DNA of 64,000 nucleotides from Chryseomicrobium aureum (GCF_016909155.1 NZ_JAFBFG010000001.1:62001-126000), one strand, 5' to 3'. Counted from the first letter of the stretch, positions 32,468 to 42,347 are shown. Notes: generated by a model from the sequence alone, not told the origin. Program-made: numbers and translations.

Positions 32468-33775
32468 ATGAAACGCATACCATTACTAGTAGTAGCCGTC
32501 TTACTGCTAAGCATACCTACACCTGCATTTGCTTCATTGCAACAGGAAAGTATCTATGACTTACTCGTTGACCGCTACTTTAACCAAACGTCTAACAACG
32601 ACATAGACGTCAATACACAAGACCCGCAAGCGTTTGCGGGGGGAGATTTTCTCGGAATTCGTGATCGTCTCGCACACATTCAAGACATGGGATTTACCTA
32701 CATATCTATAGGTCCCATCTTTGAAACCGAAAAGTATGATGGCTCTGAGATTAGTAGCTATTCTTCAATCGAGTCTCGATACGGAACAGAAGAAGAATTT
32801 GTAGATTTACTAGACGAATTACACGCAAAAGATATGAAGCTTATGATCGACTTACCCATTGGTGATGCAACGCCTGAAAACCTTCAAGAGATGCAAGCGT
32901 TTGTTGAAAGGTTCCCTATTGACGGGGTGAAACTGACAAACATCCCTGCAACCATCACACCGGAAGTTGAACAATTTGTCGCTGCAATCAATACAGATGA
33001 ACGTGATGTCATCAGTTTAGAAGAAACTGATCTCGAACTCGATGCAAACTATTCATCTGATACGACTACTGCATTTCAACAAGCGTTCAAAACAGTCGAC
33101 CAACCGATGAGTGGCCTGATCAATTTTACTGAATCAGACATACTAACATTGGATACTTTAGTAACGGAACGCTTTACTTACTTCAGTACTGAAGAAAACA
33201 TGTTCCCCCCTACACGTATTATGGTAGCTATGGGATCGCTTCTTACATTGCCAGGAGTACCTGTAATGACATATGGAACAGAAATTGCCATGAACGGTGA
33301 TTCACAAGAATCTAGTCACCAAATCATGAACTTCCGTGTTGATGAAGATATCATGCTATTTATCGAGGACTTACAAACCATTCGCAACCAATCGGAAGCC
33401 CTTCAGCGTGGTGATTTCGAATTGTTGCAAGAAGAGGATGGATACTTAGTTTTTAAGCGCTCTACAGAGAATGAGGCTTTTATCGTAGTCATCAATAATA
33501 CGAGTGGCACGAAAACATTTGCTGCTTCAGAAGAAATTGTGGGAGTCGATAAGGAGTTGCGTGGTCTATTTGGGCGTGACGTGGTGCGTCAAGCAGATAA
33601 TGGAGAGTATCGCTTGACGATTGACCGTGAATTAGTTGAACTCTACCATGTGAAAGAAAATTCAGGGTTAAATACGGCTTATATTATTGCTATGGCAATT
33701 GCTTATGCTTTGTTCTTAGGTTTTATTTACCTTGTTTGGAGAAAAGGGAAGCAAAAACGTGCACAACAGAACTAA
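32468..33775 (+). CDS. Membrane-anchored alpha-amylase-like protein, probable pseudoenzyme
   Basis: A 435-residue exported protein: signal peptide (1-23, ending AFA), a GH13-type barrel (about 28-330, with DRYFN, FAGGDFLGIRDRL, GPIFE and LPGVPVMTYGTEIAM), a beta domain, and a C-terminal membrane anchor (about 405-425) with a basic tail. Region I is DLPIGD instead of DxxxNH; region II is DGVKLTNIP instead of GxRxDxxxH, so the nucleophile Asp is missing; region IV is FTESD instead of NHD. Only a Glu in region III (SLEET, about 183-187) is plausible. Activity as an amylase is therefore doubtful. ATG 32468 follows AAGGAGGAAG. Confidence 0.85.
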   Translation: MKRIPLLVVAVLLLSIPTPAFASLQQESIYDLLVDRYFNQTSNNDIDVNTQDPQAFAGGDFLGIRDRLAHIQDMGFTYISIGPIFETEKYDGSEISSYSSIESRYGTEEEFVDLLDELHAKDMKLMIDLPIGDATPENLQEMQAFVERFPIDGVKLTNIPATITPEVEQFVAAINTDERDVISLEETDLELDANYSSDTTTAFQQAFKTVDQPMSGLINFTESDILTLDTLVTERFTYFSTEENMFPPTRIMVAMGSLLTLPGVPVMTYGTEIAMNGDSQESSHQIMNFRVDEDIMLFIEDLQTIRNQSEALQRGDFELLQEEDGYLVFKRSTENEAFIVVINNTSGTKTFAASEEIVGVDKELRGLFGRDVVRQADNGEYRLTIDRELVELYHVKENSGLNTAYIIAMAIAYALFLGFIYLVWRKGKQKRAQQN

Positions 33776-33812
33776 AAAACCGGAGAGCCACTTTGGCCCT
33801 CCGGTTTTTTTA
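33776..33812. terminator. Bidirectional terminator
   Basis: AAAAACCGGAG pairs with CTCCGGTTTTT around the AGCCACTTTGGCC loop region. It serves the amylase-like gene on + and the degV gene on -. Confidence 0.9.
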
Positions 33813-34661
33813 CGTCAATTTATTGTAGAAGAATACAGATAAAGCACCCGGTCCAACATGGGCACCGATAGCGGAGCCAATCATCTGAATCTCAAAATCT
33901 TTTACTCCGTATGTTTCTTCAAGCAGTGATTTTAATTCATTGGCAGCAGTTTCATCGTCACCGTGTGAGATATGCACGGTTTGCTTTGCTAACTCACTTC
34001 CGTTTTCACCGACTAACTCCCCGAGTCGTTTGATTACTTTTTTGCGACCGCGAATCTTCTCAATCGGAATCAACTTTCCATCTTCGACATGTAGGACAGG
34101 CTTGATGTTTAATAGCCCCCCTACAAATGCGCTCGTCTTAGAAACGCGTCCTCCACGTGCCATATAATCTAAATCTTCTACTGTAAAGAAGTGCTCGATT
34201 GTTGAAATTGTGTCAAGAAGTTGCTGTTCGATTTCTGAAACAGAAAGCCCTCTTTCACGAAGAGTGACAGCTTTTTTAACAAGCATTCCATAGCCAAGTG
34301 AAGCACATTTTGAATCGACAACAGCAAATTGGAAGTCAGGATAACTCTCTTGCACTTGATCACGCATCATTACCGCAGTATTATACGTTCCAGATAGTTC
34401 AGATGAGAATGCAACATAGACTCCTTGTTCTCCACGCTTTGCTAACGATTCAAACTCTTGTAAAAACGTTTCAGGGGACACTTGAGAGGTTTTAGGTTGG
34501 TGGCCCTCACGAATTTTGTCATACACTTCTTTTGCTTGGATTCCTAGGATATCTTCATAATCGTTTCCTTCGATATGTACACGGAGTGGGAACAAGTCCA
34601 CGTCCGCTTGTTGGAAGTAGGCTAAAGGAAGATCAGTAGCACTATCCGCGTAAATTTTCAT
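33810..34661 (-). CDS. DegV/FakB-family fatty-acid-binding protein (YitS-like)
   Basis: A 283-residue DegV-family protein. The N-terminus MKIYADSATDLPL holds the usual conserved DSxxDL motif; other family features are SSELSGTYNTA and YMARGGRVSKTSAFVG. FakB members present fatty acids to FakA kinase; the specific role here is not known. The start is set at the ATG at 34661 behind AGGAGGAATACA. Neighbouring yitU and yitW suggest it is the yitS equivalent. Confidence 0.88.
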   Translation of the reverse strand: MKIYADSATDLPLAYFQQADVDLFPLRVHIEGNDYEDILGIQAKEVYDKIREGHQPKTSQVSPETFLQEFESLAKRGEQGVYVAFSSELSGTYNTAVMMRDQVQESYPDFQFAVVDSKCASLGYGMLVKKAVTLRERGLSVSEIEQQLLDTISTIEHFFTVEDLDYMARGGRVSKTSAFVGGLLNIKPVLHVEDGKLIPIEKIRGRKKVIKRLGELVGENGSELAKQTVHISHGDDETAANELKSLLEETYGVKDFEIQMIGSAIGAHVGPGALSVFFYNKLT

Positions 34662-34671
34662 TGTATTCCTC

Positions 34672-35490
34672 CTATACATGTAGTTTTAAACTCAAACGCT
34701 CTTCTAAATAAATCCCGATACCATCTTCATTGTTTGTGCCGATGATTTCATTTGCAATTGATTTTAAAGGATTGATGGCATTGCCCATTGCAACACCAGT
34801 TCCAGCGTACTCAATCATTTCCAAATCATTGTCTTCATCTCCAAAAGCAATAATACGGCTCTTTGGAATATTTAAGTGTTCAGCCACAGGTTGAATGCCT
34901 ACAGCCTTATTCAACCCACTTTTGACGATTTCAATAACATGCCAAGGTGCGCCCCAGCGTCTGTGGTCGATCACTTCTGCATGAACGTCACGAAGGTGTT
35001 TTCGAATCGATTCAACATGTTGCTCATCTGCATGAATCAGCATACTTGTTGGATCTTGCGTCAGGTATTTACGTAGGTCACCCGTCGTAAACTTCGGGTC
35101 TCCCCATGCAAATGCATTCATGATTTTTTCATCATGTTGATGCAAATACACATCATCTAATACTTCTGCTAGCAAGTTTTTCACTTCGTAATCCTCAACC
35201 GCATCAACGACCTCTTTGACAACTTTTAAATTGATTGGTTCGTGTCGTGTTTGCCAGCTAGAAGATAGTGGGTGATGGACATACGCTCCGTTGAAGTTTA
35301 CAACCGGTGTAGTCAAACCAAGCTCTTTATAATACATACCTGTTGCACGGAATGGGCGCCCCGTCGCAATCATAATTTCGTGCCCAGCTTCTTTTGCTTT
35401 TCTAAGTGTTTCTTTTGTGCGTGGTGAAATCACTTTCTCATCTGTTAATAGTGTTCCATCCAGATCTAGTACGATCAAATGTTTTTCCAT
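34672..35490 (-). CDS. Cof-type HAD phosphatase (YitU-like)
   Basis: A 272-residue haloacid-dehalogenase hydrolase of the Cof/IIB subfamily: nucleophile motif DLDGTLL (residues 8-14), motif II ATGRP, a C2B cap, and motif III/IV in KSRIIAFGDEDNDLEMI. YitU of B. subtilis is one of several phosphatases acting in the riboflavin pathway; substrate here is inferred only from the yitS-yitU-yitW context. It ends 10 bases before the degV start, so the two form one - strand operon. Confidence 0.88.
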   Translation of the reverse strand: MEKHLIVLDLDGTLLTDEKVISPRTKETLRKAKEAGHEIMIATGRPFRATGMYYKELGLTTPVVNFNGAYVHHPLSSSWQTRHEPINLKVVKEVVDAVEDYEVKNLLAEVLDDVYLHQHDEKIMNAFAWGDPKFTTGDLRKYLTQDPTSMLIHADEQHVESIRKHLRDVHAEVIDHRRWGAPWHVIEIVKSGLNKAVGIQPVAEHLNIPKSRIIAFGDEDNDLEMIEYAGTGVAMGNAINPLKSIANEIIGTNNEDGIGIYLEERLSLKLHV

Positions 35491-35601
35491 ACTTTCACCT
35501 CTCCCTACACACTAGTGTACTCTTCTCACGAAACAGCGTCAAAGGTGGCAATTGTAAAGTTCATTTGATACACTACAAGTAACGGAAAGGTGGGAATTAA
35601 A

Positions 35602-35910
35602 ATGGATCAAGATATGAAAGATAGTATGATGAGTGCTCTTGAAGAAGTCATCGATCCGGAGCTTGGAATTGATATCGTCAACCTTGGTTTAGTATACGAT
35701 GTTGACTTGTCTGAAGAAGGATTGGCTGTAGTAACGATGACGTTGACGTCAATTGGCTGTCCGATGGGGCCGATGATTGTTGATCAGGTTAAAACTGCTC
35801 TTGGTCAGTTACCTGAGGTAAAAGAAACAGATGTAAATATTACGTTCAATCCACCCTGGTCACGTGATCACATGTCACGCTACGCTAAAATTGCATTAGG
35901 CATTCGCTAA
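35602..35910 (+). CDS. yitW: MIP18/SufT-like Fe-S assembly protein YitW
   Basis: A 102-residue DUF59 protein: LEEVIDPELGIDIVNLGLVYDV is the family hallmark, and the conserved cysteine sits in SIGCPMGP (about residue 53). Such proteins assist maturation of iron-sulfur proteins. ATG 35602 follows GGTGGGAAT. It is divergent from the HAD/DegV pair and ends in its own terminator. Confidence 0.92.
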   Translation: MDQDMKDSMMSALEEVIDPELGIDIVNLGLVYDVDLSEEGLAVVTMTLTSIGCPMGPMIVDQVKTALGQLPEVKETDVNITFNPPWSRDHMSRYAKIALGIR

Positions 35911-35918
35911 ATTACTCA

Positions 35919-35944
35919 AAACTCGACAGTTGTCGAGTTTTTTT
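35919..35944 (+). terminator. Terminator after yitW
   Basis: AAACTCGACA (35919-35928) pairs with TGTCGAGTTT (35931-35940), with a T run to 35944. Confidence 0.9.
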
Positions 35945-35960
35945 GTTTACAGCATTTTAC

Positions 35961-36013
35961 TTTACAAGGTGTCGAATCAGTTTGTATAATCAAATTAGTC
36001 AAAGAAGGTCAAA
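35961..36013 (+). promoter_or_regulatory. clpB promoter with CtsR operator
   Basis: TTTACA (35961-35966), an 18-base spacer and TATAAT (35985-35990) form a sigma-A promoter. At the expected start site lies AGTCAAAGAAGGTCAAA (35997-36013), which fits the CtsR heptad direct repeat RGTCAAA-NAN-RGTCAAA exactly. Binding of CtsR here would block transcription until heat or protein stress. Confidence 0.88.
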
Positions 36014-36030
36014 GTCAGGAGGAACTTACG

Positions 36031-38160
36031 ATGCAAATGAATCAAATGCCGTCAGATGACAAAACACCTTTAGAGCAGTTTGGAAGAAACTTGGTCAGCT
36101 ACGCCAAGGAAGGAAAAATGGATCCAGTGATTGGCCGCGATCAAGAAATTCGGAACGTGATTCGAATTCTTTCTCGGAAAACAAAAAACAATCCAGTTCT
36201 CATAGGGGAACCAGGAGTAGGGAAAACAGCGATTGTAGAAGGACTTGCCCAACGAATTGTTAAAAAAGATGTACCTGAAGGATTGAAGGACAAAGAAATC
36301 TATGAACTCGACATGTCTGCATTAATTGCTGGTGCAAAGTACCGAGGTGAATTTGAAGAACGCTTAAAGTCTGTCTTAAAACAAGTTAAAGATAGCGAAG
36401 GCTCTATTTTACTTTTTATCGACGAACTCCATACGATAGTCGGGGCTGGCAAGACAGACGGTGCGATGGATGCAGGGAACATGTTAAAGCCCATGCTTGC
36501 TAGAGGGGAGCTTCACTGTATAGGAGCAACAACGCTAGATGAGTACAGACTTTACATTGAAAAAGATCCTGCATTAGAGCGTAGATTCCAGCAAGTTCTA
36601 GTGAAAGAGCCAACTGTGGAAGATGCCATCTCTATTCTTCGTGGGTTAAAAGAACGTTTTGAACTGCATCATGGTGTGCGCATTCATGATCGTGCGATTG
36701 TAGCAGCTGCAGAGTTATCGAATCGTTATATTACGGATCGCTTCATGCCAGATAAAGCGATTGATTTAATTGACGAAGCCTGTGCAATGATTCGAACAGA
36801 AATTGATTCAATGCCACAAGAACTCGATGAAGTGACGCGTAAAATCATGCAACTTCAAATTGAAGAACAAGCATTGATGAAAGAAAAAGATGTCGCTAGC
36901 CAAAAGAGACTACAGAATTTACGCCAAGAATTAAATGCACTTGAATCCTCTTCATCGGAAATGAGAAATCAGTGGGAAAGCGAAAAGGCAGAATTAAAAG
37001 CAGTTCAAGGCAAAAGAGAGGCATTGGACCGCTTGCGTAGGGAGCTTGAGGAGGCAGAATCGGCATACGATCTAACAAAGGCCGCGGAACTGCGTCATGG
37101 GAAAATTCCAGAAGCTGAAAAAGAAGTAGCGGCACTTGAACAAGCTACTCCAGTTGAAGGACGCATACTACGTGAAGAAGTAACCGAAGAAGAAATTGCT
37201 TCAATTGTAGCAAGATGGACAGGAATCCCCGTCACAAAACTTGTCGAAGGAGAACGCGAGAAGTTATTACGGTTAGAAGAAATCTTAGCTGAACGCGTTG
37301 TAGGGCAGGAACAAGCCATTCAGTACGTTTCAGAATCTGTTCTCCGTGCGCGTGCAGGAATTAAAGATGCGCACAAACCAATTGGATCTTTCTTGTTCTT
37401 AGGGCCAACTGGCGTTGGAAAGACAGAGTTAGCCAAAACGCTCGCTGCACAATTATTTGATTCGGAACAACATTTCATTCGAATTGACATGTCAGAGTAT
37501 ATGGAGAAGCATAGCGTATCAAGATTAGTGGGAGCGCCTCCTGGCTATATCGGATACGAAGAAGGGGGGCAGTTAACAGAAGCTGTTCGAAGAAATCCTT
37601 ATTCCGTCGTGTTACTTGACGAAATAGAAAAAGCTCATCCTGATGTAGCGAATATTCTACTCCAGATTTTAGACGATGGCCGTATCACCGATAGCCAAGG
37701 ACGTCTCGTCGATTTTTCGAACACAATTGTTATCTTGACGTCGAACATTGGTTCCTCTTATTTAATTGAAACAAAAACCGATGTGGATCAACATCATCAC
37801 GATTTGGTCATGCAAGCACTTCGCCAACACTTTAAACCGGAACTGTTAAATCGGATGGATGATATTGTGATGTTCCATGCTCTTGGCAATGAGCACTTTG
37901 AGAAAATTGCAGCTAAATATATGAAAGAACTCGCTGTAAAACTCCATCAACAAGAAATTGAGCTGGAAGTCGATGATTCTGTTTATAAGTGGATTGTTGA
38001 ACAAGGGGTAGATGCTGCGTACGGGGCAAGACCACTGAAACGATTTATACAGCGCAATATAGAGACTCAAGTAGCCAAACAGCTCATCCGTGCAGAAGTA
38101 GTACCAGGCCAAACAATCAAACTGTCAATTGAAGATGGTCAGCTTCAACTTTCTGTTTAA
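36031..38160 (+). CDS. clpB: ClpB-type disaggregase lacking the N-terminal domain
   Basis: Hexameric AAA+ unfoldase that resolves aggregates with DnaK. The 709-residue product starts almost directly at D1 ([25 protein letters not shown]); the Clp-N domain (about 140-150 residues in full-length ClpB) is absent, and only 86 bases separate the start from the yitW terminator. D1 Walker A GEPGVGKT (59-66), a complete ClpB-type coiled-coil M domain (about 265-395) and D2 Walker A GPTGVGKT follow. No ClpP-binding IGF/IGL tripeptide was seen, which supports ClpB over ClpC or ClpE. AGGAGGA precedes the ATG. Confidence 0.9.
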   Translation: MQMNQMPSDDKTPLEQFGRNLVSYAKEGKMDPVIGRDQEIRNVIRILSRKTKNNPVLIGEPGVGKTAIVEGLAQRIVKKDVPEGLKDKEIYELDMSALIAGAKYRGEFEERLKSVLKQVKDSEGSILLFIDELHTIVGAGKTDGAMDAGNMLKPMLARGELHCIGATTLDEYRLYIEKDPALERRFQQVLVKEPTVEDAISILRGLKERFELHHGVRIHDRAIVAAAELSNRYITDRFMPDKAIDLIDEACAMIRTEIDSMPQELDEVTRKIMQLQIEEQALMKEKDVASQKRLQNLRQELNALESSSSEMRNQWESEKAELKAVQGKREALDRLRRELEEAESAYDLTKAAELRHGKIPEAEKEVAALEQATPVEGRILREEVTEEEIASIVARWTGIPVTKLVEGEREKLLRLEEILAERVVGQEQAIQYVSESVLRARAGIKDAHKPIGSFLFLGPTGVGKTELAKTLAAQLFDSEQHFIRIDMSEYMEKHSVSRLVGAPPGYIGYEEGGQLTEAVRRNPYSVVLLDEIEKAHPDVANILLQILDDGRITDSQGRLVDFSNTIVILTSNIGSSYLIETKTDVDQHHHDLVMQALRQHFKPELLNRMDDIVMFHALGNEHFEKIAAKYMKELAVKLHQQEIELEVDDSVYKWIVEQGVDAAYGARPLKRFIQRNIETQVAKQLIRAEVVPGQTIKLSIEDGQLQLSV

Positions 38161-38218
38161 AATTGTGAATGAAGAACTGATTTTCAGATTTAGTGTAAGT
38201 CTACAATTCAACTAAAGA

Positions 38219-38300
38219 GTGTAGGGGTGACTCCAGCGGGATTAAAAGCGGAAGCTGAGACCTTGGCTCAGCCCGCGCCCGCGGAACGCTCCCCCTGCAC
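38219..38300 (-). repeat. Diverged A-type dispersed repeat, reverse orientation
   Basis: GTGTAGGGGTGACTCCAGCGGG near 38219 and CCCCCTGCAC at 38291-38300 are complementary at their ends and match, in reverse complement, the CACTGGAGTCA..CCCC end and the GGGGCTG..CC start of the A core at 15246-15338. The middle is shorter and diverged. It lies between the clpB stop and the shared terminator. Confidence 0.7.
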
Positions 38301-38340
38301 GCTCATTGAACGATCATTCTAAGCTCTAATATAAGAGATA

Positions 38341-38394
38341 AAAAAACAGTATCTTCTCCTGATTAAAACCAAGAGAAAATACTGTTTTTATTTT
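38341..38394. terminator. Bidirectional terminator between clpB and the DUF2929 gene
   Basis: AAAAACAGTAT pairs with ATACTGTTTTT, with a further TCTC/GAGA contact, flanked by A and T runs on the two sides. Confidence 0.85.
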
Positions 38395-38410
38395 CTAACC
38401 ACATCACCAA

Positions 38411-38596
38411 TTAATGATGAGCATTTTTAGGCATCTTCGGAAGCAAAGCATCAATTAAAATGATAGCTACTGCCATGACAACACCCATAATAAGACCATT
38501 CGACAAAACGAAGTCTACATTAATTACAGCGCTTACTACATAATTTAACATTGTCACTAAAATTAGTGACCAAAAGAGAACTGTTACGTATTGCAT
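38411..38596 (-). CDS. DUF2929-family small membrane protein
   Basis: A 61-residue two-helix membrane protein (MQYVTVLFWSLILVTMLNYVVSAV and GLIMGVVMAVAIILIDALL), ending in PKMPKNAHH. It resembles the DUF2929 family often found beside fabH in Bacillales. Function is unknown. The start at 38596 follows GAGGTGACGACT on the - strand; the longer frame upstream is not supported by a ribosome site. Confidence 0.8.
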   Translation of the reverse strand: MQYVTVLFWSLILVTMLNYVVSAVINVDFVLSNGLIMGVVMAVAIILIDALLPKMPKNAHH

Positions 38597-38693
38597 AGTC
38601 GTCACCTCAGTCAATTTTCTTCTTGAATCATACCACAAATTATTTCCCGAATGTATGAAAAACCTAAAAAACATCCTAAACATCAGCAGAGTG

Positions 38694-38738
38694 TTGATAA
38701 ATGTTCACGATTTCGATATGATTATGACCAGGTGCTAA
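38694..38738 (+). promoter_or_regulatory. fabH promoter with FapR-like operator
   Basis: TTGATA (38694-38699), a 17-base spacer and TATGAT (38717-38722) make a good sigma-A promoter. Overlapping its downstream edge, TTATGACCAGGTGCTAA (38722-38738) resembles the FapR palindrome TTAGTACC-N-GGTACTAA. FapR would repress until malonyl-CoA accumulates. Confidence 0.75.
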
Positions 38739-38769
38739 TAATAGATAGTAAAGAAAAGAGGATGACAAA

Positions 38770-39705
38770 ATGGGTGTAGGCATATGGGGAATTGGATCCC
38801 ACGTTCCAGAAAACCGAGTCACAAATGATGACTTGGCCGAACGAATGGAAACGTCAGACGAATGGATCAAATCACGGACAGGAATAGAGGCACGACATCT
38901 GGCAGATGAGTCACAAGATACTTCGGATATTGCATATGAAGCAGCACGGAAAGCATTACAGAACGCCCAAGTCGAAGCTACAGACATTGATTTAATTTTA
39001 GTGGCTACAGTAACTCCTGATCAGCCATTTCCAACGGTTGCAAACATGTTACAACACCGACTAGGTGCTACAAAGGCTGCTTCCATGGATGTGTCAGCTG
39101 CTTGTGCTGGATTTATGTATGCATTAATTACAGGTTCTCAGTTCATTCAAACAAATGTCTATAAACATGTTTTGATTGTAGGCGTTGAAAAGCTATCTAA
39201 GATTATAAATTGGGAAGATCGCACGACAGCAGTTCTGTTTGGAGATGGGGCTGGAGCGGTCGTCCTTGGGCCAGTTACAGAAGGGAACGGAGTTTTATCA
39301 TTCGAACTTGGTTCGGATGGAAGTGGAGGCAAACATTTATCTCAACAAGGTGACCATATTCAAATGAACGGACGTGAAGTATTTAAATTTGCAGTTCGTC
39401 AAATGGGTGAGTCAGCAGTCAATGTGATTGAGAAAGCAGGACTCACAAAAGAGGATGTTGATTTCTTGATTCCACACCAAGCAAACATTCGTATTATGGA
39501 AGCTGCTCGAGAACGATTAGATTTACCGGAAGAGAAGATGTCCAAAACTATTCATTTGTATGGAAACACTTCTGCGGCTTCCATACCTCTATCGCTTGAC
39601 TATGAACTAAAACAAGGCAAAATCAAAGATGGAGATGTCGTCGTCATGGTAGGTTTTGGTGGCGGTTTAACTTGGGGCGCCATTGCATTGCGTTGGGGAA
39701 AATAA
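38770..39705 (+). CDS. fabH: Beta-ketoacyl-ACP synthase III
   Basis: Starts fatty-acid synthesis by condensing an acyl-CoA primer with malonyl-ACP. The 311-residue thiolase-fold protein has catalytic Cys in [13 protein letters not shown] (about residue 112), His in IPHQANIRI and Asn in YGNTSAAS, completing the triad. ATG 38770 follows AGAGGATG, slightly weak but the only sensible start. With fabF it forms a two-gene unit behind the FapR-like operator. Confidence 0.96.
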   Translation: MGVGIWGIGSHVPENRVTNDDLAERMETSDEWIKSRTGIEARHLADESQDTSDIAYEAARKALQNAQVEATDIDLILVATVTPDQPFPTVANMLQHRLGATKAASMDVSAACAGFMYALITGSQFIQTNVYKHVLIVGVEKLSKIINWEDRTTAVLFGDGAGAVVLGPVTEGNGVLSFELGSDGSGGKHLSQQGDHIQMNGREVFKFAVRQMGESAVNVIEKAGLTKEDVDFLIPHQANIRIMEAARERLDLPEEKMSKTIHLYGNTSAASIPLSLDYELKQGKIKDGDVVVMVGFGGGLTWGAIALRWGK

Positions 39706-39724
39706 CTTGAAATGAGGGATTGAA

Positions 39725-40957
39725 TTGGGTAGACGAGTAGTAATTACAGGAATAGGTGCCGTGACGCCTCTTGGAAATACAGCAGTTGAAACGTGGGAAG
39801 GGATTAAGGCTGGTAGATCTGGAGTCGGACCACTTACACGACTAGATGCAGATCAATTTCCTGCAAAAGTAGCTGCAGAGGTAAAAGGCTTCTCTATAGA
39901 AGACTTTATTGAAAAGAAAGAAGCTCGCAAGATGGACCGCTTCACACATTATGCACTTGCCGCTTCTATAGAAGCAATGAGAGATGCAAATTTGGAGCTA
40001 GATGAAAGTACTGGGCTACGAACAGGTGTCTGGATCGGCTCTGGAATCGGTGGGATGGAAACATATGAAAGTCAATTCCGGACGTTTTTAGACAAAGGTG
40101 TTCGACGTGTAAGTCCGTTTTTCGTACCGATGATGATCCCGGATATGGCTTCAGGTCAAGTGTCAATTTATTTTGGTGCAAAAGGAATCAATTCCTGTTC
40201 TGTGACAGCTTGTGCGTCTGGAACAAACTCTATAGGAGATGCGTTTAAAGTTATCCAGCGTGGAGATGCGGACATTATGATTACAGGTGGAGCAGAGGCA
40301 CCTATCACCAATATGGCAGTGGCAGGATTCTGTGCAAATACCGCTCTGACTACGAATCCAGACCCTTCTACAGCTTCACGTCCATTTGATTCGAACCGTG
40401 ACGGTTTTGTTATCGGAGAAGGTGCAGGAATAGTCATTTTAGAAGAATTAGAGCATGCACTTGCACGTGGAGCAAAGATTTATGCTGAAGTTGCTGGGTA
40501 CGGCTCAACTGGAGATGCACATCACATTACAGCTCCAGCACCTGAAGGCGAGGGTGCCGCTAGAGCAATGAAACAAGCGATAAATGATGCGCAGGTGTCT
40601 CTTGATGAAGTAGGGTACATTAATGCACATGGTACAAGCACGCCTTACAATGACTTATTTGAAACACAAGCTATCAAATCTGTATTTGGTCACCATGCGC
40701 ATAAGCTAGCAATAAGCTCTACAAAATCAATGACTGGTCATTTATTAGGTGCAGCAGGAGGGGTGGAAGCGATTTTTACGGCGTTAGCTCTCAAAGAAGG
40801 AATTCTTCCTCCTACAATAAATTTACAATCTCCAGATCCTGAATTAGATTTGGATTATATCCCAAATGAAGCACGTGAGAAAACAGTTTATGCAGCCATT
40901 TCAAATTCACTTGGATTTGGTGGTCACAATGCAAGTTTAGTTTTGAAAAAATATTAA
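39725..40957 (+). CDS. fabF: Beta-ketoacyl-ACP synthase II
   Basis: Elongating condensing enzyme, 410 residues. Catalytic Cys in [16 protein letters not shown] (about 163), His in [11 protein letters not shown] (about 303) and His in [13 protein letters not shown] (about 339) form the FabF triad. Translation begins at TTG 39725 ([18 protein letters not shown]), 20 bases after fabH, with GAGGGA upstream; the TTG start is the only one that keeps the conserved N-terminus. Confidence 0.97.
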   Translation: MGRRVVITGIGAVTPLGNTAVETWEGIKAGRSGVGPLTRLDADQFPAKVAAEVKGFSIEDFIEKKEARKMDRFTHYALAASIEAMRDANLELDESTGLRTGVWIGSGIGGMETYESQFRTFLDKGVRRVSPFFVPMMIPDMASGQVSIYFGAKGINSCSVTACASGTNSIGDAFKVIQRGDADIMITGGAEAPITNMAVAGFCANTALTTNPDPSTASRPFDSNRDGFVIGEGAGIVILEELEHALARGAKIYAEVAGYGSTGDAHHITAPAPEGEGAARAMKQAINDAQVSLDEVGYINAHGTSTPYNDLFETQAIKSVFGHHAHKLAISSTKSMTGHLLGAAGGVEAIFTALALKEGILPPTINLQSPDPELDLDYIPNEAREKTVYAAISNSLGFGGHNASLVLKKY

Positions 40958-40974
40958 TTATATTGCGAAATAAT

Positions 40975-41006
40975 AAAAGCTGCTGATAATTTATCAGCAG
41001 CTTTGT
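40975..41006 (+). terminator. Terminator after fabF
   Basis: AAAGCTGCTGATA pairs with TATCAGCAGCTTT around a short AT loop, followed by a weak T-rich tract. Confidence 0.82.
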
Positions 41007-41206
41007 TTAATTCTACAATACTTTAGTGAGTTGTAGCGCTAAATCATTACACTATGCCATAAGGCGCATATGGAATGAATCATTACTCATTTCTTAAAAA
41101 AATTTTCCCAATATTGTATTTTGCGCAAACCCTTGTCTCTCTAAGGTTTACAAAGTTTTCTAAATAACTAGAATGCTCGAAATTATGAAATGAGCCAAAA
41201 AACTTA
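41007..41206. other. AT-rich intergenic stretch upstream of opp
   Basis: No gene, RNA motif or repeat is recognised here. It precedes the opp promoter and may contain regulator sites, but none could be named. Confidence 0.4.
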
Positions 41207-41235
41207 TTGTCACTGTAATAATTCTGTAATAGAAT
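41207..41235 (+). promoter_or_regulatory. Promoter of the opp operon
   Basis: TTGTCA (41207-41212), exactly 17 bases, then TAGAAT (41230-41235), a good sigma-A match about 90 bases before the oppD start. Confidence 0.7.
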
Positions 41236-41327
41236 TTACATCTAGGTGAACAATTAACTGAAAAATAGAAACTTTGAAATATCAACTTAGTAAAAACATC
41301 TTAGTGAAACTTGAGAGGAGCAGTAGG

Positions 41328-42347
41328 TTGAATAACGCATCAGAACTATTAACCATCTCAGATTTACATACGGGCTTCAGCATCAAGGATAAATATTACA
41401 ACGCAGTGGATGGAGTTTCCCTAACACTTCGTAAAAATGAAATTCTTGCAATTGTAGGAGAGTCAGGATGTGGGAAAAGCACACTTGCCACTTCAATCAT
41501 TGGACTACATAACTCCAACAAGACCCGTGTAATCGGTGAAATTAAATTTAAAGACTTAAACTTAGCCGCTCTTTCAGATGAAAAAATGAACAAAGTTCGT
41601 GGAAATGATATCGGCATGATTTTCCAAGATCCGCTTTCAGCATTGAATCCGTTAATGCGAATCGGGGATCAAATCGAAGAAAGCTTGATTTACCACACGG
41701 ATTTAACGCAAGAACAACGCAAAGCACGCGTACTTGAATTGCTTGCACAAGTTGGAATTCCAAATCCTACTCGTACTGCTCGTCAATTCCCACACCAGTT
41801 GTCTGGTGGTATGCGTCAACGTGTTATTATCGCAATCGCAATCGCATGTAAGCCATCTATTATTATTGCGGATGAGCCTACAACTGCATTAGACGTAACG
41901 ATACAAGCACAGATTCTAGATCTTTTGATTGAATTACAGAAAGAAACTGGCGCTGGTATTATCTTGATCACACATGACCTTGGTGTAGTAGCTGAAGTCG
42001 CTCACCGTGTAGCGGTTATGTATGCAGGTCAAGTAATTGAAGAAGCACCAGTAAATGAATTGTTCAATAATCCAAAGCATCCATATACACGTTCTTTATT
42101 AAACTCAATACCACAAGCGCACAGTACAGAAGATAGACTGCAAGTCATTCAAGGACTTGTCCCTTCTCTAATTAACTTACCGCGTGAAGGCTGTCGTTTT
42201 GCTCCACGTATCCCGTGGATTCCAGCCGAAGCACACGAAGCAGATCCAAAGCTTCATGAGATTGCACCAGGACACTTTGTGAGATGTACCTGCTGGCAAC
42301 ATTTTTACTTCCAGAGTGAAGAGGAAATGGGAGGTATCATCGAATGA
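41328..42347 (+). CDS. oppD: Oligopeptide ABC transporter ATP-binding protein OppD
   Basis: One of two ATPases powering oligopeptide uptake. The 339-residue product has Walker A GESGCGKSTLA, signature LSGGMRQRVIIA, Walker B IIIADEPTTALD and the OppD C-terminal extension GCRFAPRIPWIPAEAHE..HFVRCTCWQHF. TTG 41328 (MNNASELLTISDLH) is preferred because GAGAGGAG (41313-41320) sits just upstream; the frame extends further 5' without a ribosome site. Gene order D-F-B-C-A differs from B. subtilis oppABCDF. Confidence 0.93.
   Translation: MNNASELLTISDLHTGFSIKDKYYNAVDGVSLTLRKNEILAIVGESGCGKSTLATSIIGLHNSNKTRVIGEIKFKDLNLAALSDEKMNKVRGNDIGMIFQDPLSALNPLMRIGDQIEESLIYHTDLTQEQRKARVLELLAQVGIPNPTRTARQFPHQLSGGMRQRVIIAIAIACKPSIIIADEPTTALDVTIQAQILDLLIELQKETGAGIILITHDLGVVAEVAHRVAVMYAGQVIEEAPVNELFNNPKHPYTRSLLNSIPQAHSTEDRLQVIQGLVPSLINLPREGCRFAPRIPWIPAEAHEADPKLHEIAPGHFVRCTCWQHFYFQSEEEMGGIIE

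Noticed and set aside
41274-41327. Upstream extension of oppD
   Set aside because: The 18 extra codons have no ribosome site, while GAGAGGAG lies just before TTG 41328 and the family start fits that position.
42187-42320. OppD C-terminal region as degenerate because it lacks the RCP cysteine motif
   Set aside because: The GCRFAPRIPWIP..RCTCW form is, to my recollection, normal for OppD of Bacillales.
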